From Campylobacterales bacterium (GTDB taxonomy: Bacteria; Campylobacterota; Campylobacteria; Campylobacterales; QNZT01), in the NCBI GenBank assembly GCA_027080605.1, contig JALWRO010000143.1:1-5914 (forward strand): 5,914 nucleotides of DNA. The letters are read 5' to 3'. The translations under genes were made by a program, and so were the position numbers. The notes beneath the pieces were generated by a model that searched no databases, was not told the origin of the DNA, and saw only the letters and a list, made by a program, of their open reading frames with translations. Positions 1 through 4,283 of the stretch are shown in pieces. How positions within the stretch are numbered: position 1 is the stretch's first letter; each line of letters opens with the position of its first letter.

Positions 1-952
1 ACCGGGTACCGTTGTGGGGATATCCAAAGGGCGTTTTGTGGTCAAAAAGCAGCGCAAAACGCTTCTTTCCATTCCGCAGAGCCACTGTGAACGGGTGATT
101 GTCGCGGCGGGGAGTGTGTCGATCAGCTCCGATTTCATCGCCGTTTGCGCGCGGCTTGGGATCGGGATTGACTTTTTTGACCGGAGTCTCAAAGAGCCGC
201 TTTCACAGCTTTCGGGTCAAAAAAGTGCACTGGCGCAAATGAGCCGTCTGCAGCTTGCCCTGCTCGGTACACCTGCCCAGCTTCAGCTTGCTAAAGCGTT
301 TCTTCGCGCCAAAACCAAAAACCAGATCAACTACCTGCGCTATATGAACAAGTACCACAAACACTTCGCCGATACCATCACACAAATGCGCCGCATCCAA
401 AAAGAGATGCTCACCGTCGCCCGCACCAATAACGAACTGATGGGCTATGAAGGACACATCTCCAACCTTTACTGGCAGGCAATCGCGCAGATGCTCGAGG
501 GTAAAGTGGCGTTTGAGCACCGTCGCACAAAAGGCGCTGCAGATATTGTCAACAGCGCACTCAACTACGGCTACGGTATCCTCTACGGTCGTGTTCACTA
601 CCATGCGCTGCGTGCCGGGCTGAGTCTGCACATCTCTTTCCTCCACGCACCGCAGGAGAACCGCCCCACGCTGGTTTACGACCTCATCGAGGAGTTTCGC
701 ACCTTCGTCGTGGACAGGACGATCTTGCGTATGTTCAACCAAAAAGAGCCGCTCGGACTCAACGACGACAAAATGCTCAATGACTTTTCACGCAAGCGCA
801 TCGCCGCCAAAGTCATCGAAAAACTCGCTTCCAAAACCCGCTACAAAAACGCATCGGTCGAGATCGACCACATCATCTCACAGCAAGCGTACCTCCTCGC
901 ACGCGCCGTCAAAGGTGTGGCGACCTACCGTGGATTTGTCGGGAGGTACTGA
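1..952 (+). CDS. cas1: CRISPR-associated endonuclease Cas1 (5' end outside window)
   Basis: Cas1 is the integrase subunit of the Cas1-Cas2 complex that inserts new spacers at the leader end of the array. The visible protein is an N-terminal beta domain (ISKGRFVV, IPQSHCERVIV, ISSDFIAVCARLGIGIDFFD) followed by the alpha-helical catalytic domain. Numbering from the GTG at 14, the metal-binding residues are E146 (GYEGHISNLYW), H211 (FLHAPQENRP) and D223 (LVYDLIEEFR), so the enzyme looks intact. The frame is open to the left edge and reads PGTVV before that GTG. PGTVVG is the usual start of the Cas1 beta domain, so the GTG is probably internal. The real start lies upstream, either about 10-15 residues away in a stand-alone Cas1 or much further in a reverse-transcriptase-Cas1 fusion. 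The stop codon overlaps the cas2 start by one base. Family assignment is certain; the CRISPR subtype cannot be read from this window. Confidence 0.96.
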   Translation, partial: PGTVVGISKGRFVVKKQRKTLLSIPQSHCERVIVAAGSVSISSDFIAVCARLGIGIDFFDRSLKEPLSQLSGQKSALAQMSRLQLALLGTPAQLQLAKAFLRAKTKNQINYLRYMNKYHKHFADTITQMRRIQKEMLTVARTNNELMGYEGHISNLYWQAIAQMLEGKVAFEHRRTKGAADIVNSALNYGYGILYGRVHYHALRAGLSLHISFLHAPQENRPTLVYDLIEEFRTFVVDRTILRMFNQKEPLGLNDDKMLNDFSRKRIAAKVIEKLASKTRYKNASVEIDHIISQQAYLLARAVKGVATYRGFVGRY

Positions 953-1242
953 TGCACCGCTATCTCATCGTCTATGACATCGTCCGCAACAAAACCCGCA
1001 AAATCGTCAGCGATATCCTGGAGGGCTACGGCGACCGCGTCAACAAGTCCGTCTTTGAGTGTACCTTTAAAAACAGAGAGACCAAAGAGCAGGTTATCGC
1101 GCAGATCGCCAAAGAGATCGACCCAAAAAGAGACTCCGTACGCATCTATGCTCTGTGCAAAAACTGCGTCCACAACTCCCACGCCATCGGCGAAACAGAA
1201 GACGAACCCTTTACCATCGAGAGCGTTTACTTCACGTCATGA
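952..1242 (+). CDS. cas2: CRISPR-associated protein Cas2
   Basis: Cas2 is the small ferredoxin-fold dimer that bridges two Cas1 dimers in the spacer-integration complex. The 96-residue protein has the expected length. It opens with the first beta strand YLIVYDI, in which D9 is the conserved acidic residue, followed by the helix RKIVSDILEGYG and the second strand SVFECTF. A further strand, SVRIYAL, follows near residues 62-68. The ATG overlaps the cas1 stop (TGATG), and a strong Shine-Dalgarno GGGAGG sits five bases upstream inside cas1. The pair is therefore translationally coupled and co-transcribed. A GTG or ATG further in would lose the first beta strand, so this start is secure. Confidence 0.96.
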   Translation: MHRYLIVYDIVRNKTRKIVSDILEGYGDRVNKSVFECTFKNRETKEQVIAQIAKEIDPKRDSVRIYALCKNCVHNSHAIGETEDEPFTIESVYFTS

Positions 1243-1579
1243 GAGTTGCCGACTTTTTCACTCAGCCTCTTTTCAGAAAATCAACCCCCGCTTACCTTTC
1301 ATGAACATTAGTTCAACCTCCCTGCACAAGCAAACAAAACCCAACCTTCATGAAATCCAGAGTCTCCAACTTTCAGAAAATATTCAAAAAAAAGCCCCCG
1401 TTTCCCGGTACTTCATGAACTAAAACAAACCTGAAAATCCGCAACTCCCCCTCCCCGGCACCCTCCTTCATGAAACCAAAACCTGTTAAAAGCACCATAG
1501 TTTAGATACTAAAGCATATTTTTATATAATACCCAAAACCGCCAAATCGGCTTTTTGCCAAAGAGTTGCCGACTTTTTC
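1242..1579 (+). repeat. Degenerate repeat zone between cas2 and the leader, bounded by an 18-bp direct repeat
   Basis: This non-coding stretch is not a simple spacer region. The 18-mer agagttgccgactttttc occurs exactly at 1242-1259 and 1562-1579, and a weaker relative starts at 1360 (gagtctccaactttcag). Between them, words recur in the same order: TTTCAGAAAAT (1271, 1371; CTGAAAAT at 1431), then a C run with G (CCCCCG at 1285 and 1395; CTCCCCG at 1451), then the palindrome TTCATGAA (1298, 1347, 1412, 1467). This suggests three or four decayed units of about 50-65 bp. From 1261 to 1500 the top strand is strongly skewed, about 82 C against 24 G by hand count. No open reading frame with coding character is seen on either strand. 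Its function is unknown; a dispersed repeat family, binding sites or a decayed older leader are all possible. Confidence 0.6.
1501..1530 (+). promoter_or_regulatory. Candidate upstream promoter with perfect -10 box
   Basis: A consensus TATAAT lies at 1525-1530 in an AT-rich tract, with a poor -35 candidate TTTAGA at 1501-1506 (18-bp spacer). The same place holds a short dyad, TTTAG-ATA-CTAAA (1501-1513). If active it would transcribe through the leader into the array from about 120 bp upstream of the first repeat. It is weaker than the leader promoter because the -35 match is poor. Confidence 0.3.
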
Positions 1580-1655
1580 GCAAAGTTCCTTAACATCGCC
1601 ATTGTCAAAACTTTCCAAATTTTGAGAAAGCACCAAAGTATGCTAAAATAGTACT
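1580..1655 (+). promoter_or_regulatory. CRISPR leader with array promoter
   Basis: This AT-rich stretch directly precedes the first repeat on the cas2 side, as expected of a leader. It carries the best sigma70-type promoter in the window: TTGAGA (1622-1627, five of six), a 16-bp spacer, and an extended -10 TGC-TAAAAT (TAAAAT at 1644-1649). Transcription would begin at about 1656, the first base of repeat 1. The -35 box lies within an imperfect dyad CTTTC...GAAAG (1611-1630), which could be a protein-binding site. The 13-mer AAAGCACCAAAGT (1627-1639) recurs with one change at 1489-1501. Orientation is therefore left to right, with the newest spacer next to the leader. Confidence 0.7.
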
Positions 1656-2207
1656 GTTCATGAGCCCCGTGCTCATGAGGTTATTTCGAGACTGGTAGGT
1701 GATCTTTTCACCCTCTTTAGTTGCCCTGGTTCATGAGCCCCGTGCTCATGAGGTTATTTCGAGACACTTATCACTTGCATATGTTACAGAAATGAAATTA
1801 TCTACTGTTCATGAGCCCCGTGCTCATGAGGTTATTTCGAGACAATCATCCGCATCCACGTGATGCACCACATTCGCCAGCTGCTTGTTCATGAGCCCCG
1901 TGCTCATGAGGTTATTTCGAGACAGTAAACTGTCGATACATCTCATCCGGGTCAAGTTGTTCCTCAAGTTCATGAGCCCCGTGCTCATGAGGTTATTTCG
2001 AGACATAAAAGTATAGACACCTATATCTAAATTCCGAGCTAAGGTTCATGAGCCCCGTGCTCATGAGGTTATTTCGAGACATCGGATCGTCACTGAATAC
2101 GTTTTGAAGAGCTTCTTTGAGTTCATGAGCCCCGTGCTCATGAGGTTATTTCGAGACAAAATTTCTTCGCCTTGTCTTTAGGATCATACCAGTATGTTGT
2201 TCATGAG
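1656..2207 (+). CRISPR. CRISPR array: seven identical 37-bp repeats, seven spacers, truncated eighth repeat
   Basis: Full repeats lie at 1656-1692, 1729-1765, 1807-1843, 1887-1923, 1968-2004, 2044-2080 and 2121-2157 and are identical. The repeat begins GTTCATGAG and ends TTATTTCGAGAC. It contains a perfect 8-bp hairpin, arms TCATGAGC and GCTCATGA with loop CCCGT, suited to processing of the transcript into crRNAs. Spacers are 36, 41, 43, 44, 39, 40 and 41 bp. The eighth repeat keeps only GTTCATGAG (2199-2207) before REP sequence starts. The array follows cas1-cas2 and a leader with a promoter, so it is probably expressed. Repeat length and spacer variation fit type III or some type I systems and do not fit I-E or I-F (28-29 bp repeats); subtype is otherwise undetermined. 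No spacer matches another part of this window by eye. Confidence 0.98.
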
Positions 2208-2213
2208 TTTAAA

Positions 2214-2239
2214 GGTGTGGTGAGGACACCACAGCCTAC
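2214..2239 (-). repeat. REP hairpin, left copy
   Basis: On the minus strand this reads GTAG, then GCTGTGGTG, loop TCCT, then CACCACACC. The 5' GTAG tetranucleotide next to an imperfect stem is the hallmark of REP sequences recognised by RAYT enzymes. The stem contains one C-C mismatch near its base. Relative to the right copy it has paired changes (GTG/CAC instead of GCG/CGC) that keep base pairing. Confidence 0.8.
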
Positions 2240-2277
2240 GACTTCTGTGTTTTTCAAATATGTTATTTTGCAATCCC

Positions 2278-2303
2278 GTAGGGTGTGGCGTCCCCGCCAC
2301 ACC
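2278..2303 (+). repeat. REP hairpin, middle copy in opposite orientation
   Basis: GTAG (2278-2281) is followed by a perfect 9-bp stem, GGTGTGGCG and CGCCACACC, with loop TCCC. It is inverted relative to the left copy 38 bp away, so the two form a BIME-like pair upstream of the transposase gene. It lies about 40 bp before the RAYT start codon and is on the same strand, so it could also act on transcription or translation of that gene. Confidence 0.85.
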
Positions 2304-2343
2304 TTTATAATTACAAAATCAAAACAATATGTTAAAATCCTAA

Positions 2344-2877
2344 ATGGCAAATTATAAGCGAATATTTGAAGATAATTACAGTTATTTTTTTACAATCGTC
2401 ACACATAACCGAATGCCCATCTTAATAGACAATATAGATTTATTACGAGAAAGTTTTAGATTAAGCAAATCAAAATATGCCTATGAACTAGAAGCTGTTG
2501 TAATTTTACCGGATCATTTCCATATGATTTTGACACCCAAAATTGCAAGAGATTATCCGAAAATAATTTCTCATATCAAAAGAAGTTTTTTATATGGATT
2601 GGATAAAAATTTGAAAAAGAGTGCCAAAACAGCTCTAAGCAGATCAAAATCAAAAAGAGAACATTCCGGTATCTGGCAAAGCAGATATTATGAACATACG
2701 ATAAGAGATGAGAAAGATTTTAAAATCAGATTTGATTATATTCATTTTAATCCTGTAAAACATCAGTTGGTTTCAAAGGTAAATGATTGGAGCTATTCCT
2801 CATTTCATAAATATGTGAAAATGGGCTGGTATGATAGTGCATGGGGTAATTTCGATGAAAATATTGAATTTGAATAA
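2344..2877 (+). CDS. REP-associated tyrosine transposase (RAYT, IS200-like Y1 family)
   Basis: RAYTs are single-domain HUH nucleases that cut and rejoin single-stranded REP DNA next to the GTAG tetranucleotide and are credited with spreading REPs. The 177-residue product has the usual family length. Visible motifs are FFTIVTHNR (residues 15-23), the HUH-type metal site PDHFHMIL with H58 and H60, the motif GIWQSRYYEHTIRDEKDF (109-126), and DYIHFNPVKHQLV (131-143), in which Y132 aligns with the catalytic tyrosine Y115 of the E. coli enzyme. The tail DWSYSSFHKYVKMGWYDSAW is also typical. All catalytic residues are present and there is no frameshift, so it may be active. The ATG at 2344 is the only sensible start, although no clear Shine-Dalgarno is seen. 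A TG-T-TAAAAT -10 box (2333-2338) lies so close that the message would have almost no leader. Confidence 0.95.
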   Translation: MANYKRIFEDNYSYFFTIVTHNRMPILIDNIDLLRESFRLSKSKYAYELEAVVILPDHFHMILTPKIARDYPKIISHIKRSFLYGLDKNLKKSAKTALSRSKSKREHSGIWQSRYYEHTIRDEKDFKIRFDYIHFNPVKHQLVSKVNDWSYSSFHKYVKMGWYDSAWGNFDENIEFE

Positions 2878-2889
2878 CATTCAATTAAA

Positions 2890-2915
2890 GGTGTGGCGAG
2901 GACGCCACAGCCTAC
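2890..2915 (-). repeat. REP hairpin, right copy
   Basis: On the minus strand this reads GTAG, GCTGTGGCG, loop TCCT, CGCCACACC, then TTTAATT. It starts four bases after the TAG stop of the minus-strand lipoprotein gene and lies in its sense orientation. In that position the hairpin could protect or end the lipoprotein mRNA, a known role of REPs at gene ends; the short TTTAATT tail is too weak for a confident intrinsic terminator. It closes the RAYT unit on the right. Confidence 0.8.
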
Positions 2916-2919
2916 GAAA

Positions 2920-3489
2920 CTAATTAACTACACTCAACCTGTTCTCTACCGTCACATTCCCCTTACTAAATATTCTCAGCACCACTTCAGGGATCTGCTT
3001 ATCGACCTTGAAAAAGAGTGGATAAAATGCCGGAGTATCACTGCAACCGTCTCCACTGACGGTCATGGTGTGATTGTTGTCGCTGCTGACGGTGAGGTTG
3101 CAATCCTGCTCCGACAGGAGGGGATAGAAAAGTAGATTGCAGGCGTTGTAGTCTGTCTCTTTGATCCGATTGATCCACGATGTAACGATCTGTTGCTCTT
3201 TGGGTGAAAGCATCTCCTGTGCGGTGGTGTGCATCTCACTGAAAAATTGCGCTGCACGCTTTTGACCGGTAAATACTTCATAGTTCTGATAAAGATTGAC
3301 AAAGGCGCTGTTTTCGTTGGTGACGGGAAGTTTCGCAACCGGTATGTACTCCACAGCAGGGCGAAATATTGCACTCGCGTCATTTGCGCCGTTCTCCGCA
3401 CCCTGAGGTTCCGTAACACCTTTTTTCGGATTGTTCATGACACCGCAGCCAGCGATGAACAGCATCAGTAAAAGCAGTATCTGCGGCAT
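2920..3489 (-). CDS. Putative lipoprotein of unknown function
   Basis: No family was recognised for this 189-residue protein. It begins with a short signal peptide MPQILLLLMLFIAGCG with a lipobox (FIAGC) placing the lipidated cysteine at C15. Residue 16 is Gly rather than Asp, which favours sorting to the outer membrane. A low-complexity linker (about 20-45) follows. The soluble part contains an amphipathic stretch (65-115) and three further cysteines, C117, C130 and C149, of which two could form a disulfide. The start is supported by a strong purine-rich ribosome site (gaggggag) seven bases upstream and by a TATAAT box further up. The gene is divergent from the response regulator and may be a regulatory target of it. 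Its stop abuts the REP unit, so the C-terminus should be compared with homologues for truncation. Confidence 0.75.
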   Translation of the reverse strand: MPQILLLLMLFIAGCGVMNNPKKGVTEPQGAENGANDASAIFRPAVEYIPVAKLPVTNENSAFVNLYQNYEVFTGQKRAAQFFSEMHTTAQEMLSPKEQQIVTSWINRIKETDYNACNLLFYPLLSEQDCNLTVSSDNNHTMTVSGDGCSDTPAFYPLFFKVDKQIPEVVLRIFSKGNVTVENRLSVVN

Positions 3490-3510
3490 TGCTCTCCCCT
3501 CTTTGGTTTA

Positions 3511-3523
3511 TTTTATCATTATA
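3511..3523 (-). promoter_or_regulatory. -10 box for the lipoprotein gene
   Basis: On the minus strand TATAAT (plus-strand ATTATA at 3518-3523) lies about 29 bases before the lipoprotein start and is preceded by a T-rich tract (a run of seven T). A consensus -10 with upstream T-rich DNA and no good -35 is how housekeeping promoters of Campylobacterota usually look. Transcription would begin near 3511, leaving about 22 bases of leader containing the Shine-Dalgarno. Confidence 0.55.
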
Positions 3524-3568
3524 GCGCAAAAAAATGGGAGAAAAGTGTCTTTGAAAAGCGATGCACCA

Positions 3569-3603
3569 TTTTTTCGACACTTTTTTTCAGTACAATATCT
3601 TCA
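3569..3603 (+). promoter_or_regulatory. Candidate promoter for the two-component operon, possibly leaderless
   Basis: TACAAT at 3591-3596 (five of six to the -10 consensus) follows two T-runs (3569-3574, 3581-3587) typical of this phylum's promoters. It ends only six bases before the ATG at 3603, so the transcript would start at or very near the start codon. No Shine-Dalgarno is visible before that ATG. This supports either a leaderless message or a different, upstream promoter with the alternative start at 3561. Confidence 0.4.
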
Positions 3604-4283
3604 TGAAGGATTCCAGAAAGTACACACTTCTCTATGTCGAAGATGAAGCGATGATCCGAAAAATGGCGGTGGCGTTTTTACAGGATCGATTCAAAGCGAT
3701 CTATGAAGCCGCTGACGGTGTGGAGGCGTACACACTCTACCGTGACAAACACCCCGATATGATCATCACCGATATTCAGATGCCCCGTTTAAACGGTCTG
3801 GCGCTGTGTGAAAAGATCCGAAAGGAGGACGACCGCACGCCGGTGATTATTCTCACCGCCTATTCGCACACCGAATACCTGCTCAAAGCCACCGAACTCA
3901 ACCTCGTCAAATACCTCATCAAACCGATCGAAGAGCAGGCGCTGGGTGATGCGATTGCAAAGGCGATCGAAAAGATCGAATCCAAAAGCAAAAGTGTCGT
4001 TTCGGTTGGAGAGGGATACCGCTTTGACGGGTTTAACCATATCCTTACCAAAGGGAGTCGGGTCATCCACCTCTCCGCACTTCAGAACAGACTGCTGGAG
4101 ATTCTGGTGCGCAACCGGGGAAGTGTCGTCTCCTACGCACAACTCGAAAATGAGATCTATCGGGGCGAATACATGAGCAAAGACGCCATCCGCAGTCTGG
4201 TCAGAGATATCCGCAAAGTGAGTTACAGAGGGATCATCGAAAATATCTCCAAAGTCGGATACAGGGTCAATCTCGATGGATAG
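3603..4283 (+). CDS. OmpR/PhoB-type two-component response regulator
   Basis: This is a phosphorylation-controlled DNA-binding regulator. Numbering from the ATG at 3603 (226 residues), the receiver domain spans about 5-125. It has the acidic pocket E13-D14 (LLYVEDEA), phospho-acceptor D57 (MIITDIQMP), switch threonine T85 (ILTAYS) and K108 (YLIKPIE). A linker with KIESKSKS leads to a C-terminal winged helix (about 138-225) with LSALQNRLLEILVRNRG, the recognition helix region DAIRSLVRDIRK, and the terminal hairpin ISKVGYRV. An in-frame ATG at 3561 would add 14 residues (MHHFFDTFFQYNIF) that lie outside the receiver fold and have no ribosome site, so 3603 is preferred. The 3' end overlaps the kinase gene by 8 bp, making the kinase its evident partner. 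Likely targets include its own operon and the divergent lipoprotein gene, by inference from position. Confidence 0.92.
   Translation: MKDSRKYTLLYVEDEAMIRKMAVAFLQDRFKAIYEAADGVEAYTLYRDKHPDMIITDIQMPRLNGLALCEKIRKEDDRTPVIILTAYSHTEYLLKATELNLVKYLIKPIEEQALGDAIAKAIEKIESKSKSVVSVGEGYRFDGFNHILTKGSRVIHLSALQNRLLEILVRNRGSVVSYAQLENEIYRGEYMSKDAIRSLVRDIRKVSYRGIIENISKVGYRVNLDG

Larger units (their letters stand above)
2208..2916. mobile_element. REP/RAYT unit inserted at or joined to the CRISPR array end
   Basis: Three copies of one palindromic REP motif surround a transposase gene. The left copy (2208-2240) and right copy (2886-2916) point the same way (GTAG on the minus strand). A middle copy (2277-2307) points the other way, forming an inverted pair with the left copy. 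All three share a short flank TTTA beyond the hairpin, which places the left boundary at 2207/2208, exactly after nine bases of a CRISPR repeat. The right boundary, by the same logic, is about 2916, four bases past the stop of the convergent lipoprotein gene. The enclosed DNA is far more AT-rich (about 30% GC) than the neighbours (about 50%), consistent with horizontal origin. No target-site duplication is visible, as expected for IS200/IS605-like enzymes. Confidence 0.75.

Noticed and set aside
203..742. Minus-strand 179-residue open frame opposite cas1
   Set aside because: The cas1 frame carries conserved catalytic residues across this region; the antisense frame has no recognisable motif.
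974..1423. Plus-strand frame overlapping cas2 and running into the gap
   Set aside because: It is a shifted-frame shadow of cas2 with low-complexity Ser/Thr/Lys/Pro composition and no ribosome site; nothing protein-like remains beyond cas2.
1535..1556. Possible intrinsic terminator (CCG...CGG then TTTTT)
   Set aside because: The stem is only three base pairs with a bulge before the T-run, too weak to support, and it would block the proposed upstream promoter without evidence.
1243..1655. tracrRNA-like anti-repeat in the gap
   Set aside because: Only the short TTCATGA core resembles the repeat; no extended complementarity to the repeat was found.
1824..2006. Minus-strand 60-residue open frame inside the array with repeated peptides
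   Set aside because: It is made of CRISPR repeats and spacers read through; the internal repetition comes from the repeats.
2172..2357. Short plus-strand frame across the last spacer, REPs and RAYT start
   Set aside because: It crosses three unrelated sequence elements and its sequence is translated hairpin DNA.
2917..2960. Remaining 28 bases of the broken CRISPR repeat after the right REP
   Set aside because: Looked for CCCCGTGCTCATGAGG and TTATTTCGAGAC on both strands here and found neither; the sequence is the 3' end of the lipoprotein gene.
3561..3602. Upstream ATG as start of the response regulator
   Set aside because: The added 14 residues do not belong to the receiver fold, no ribosome site is at a proper distance, and the -10 box lies inside this extension.
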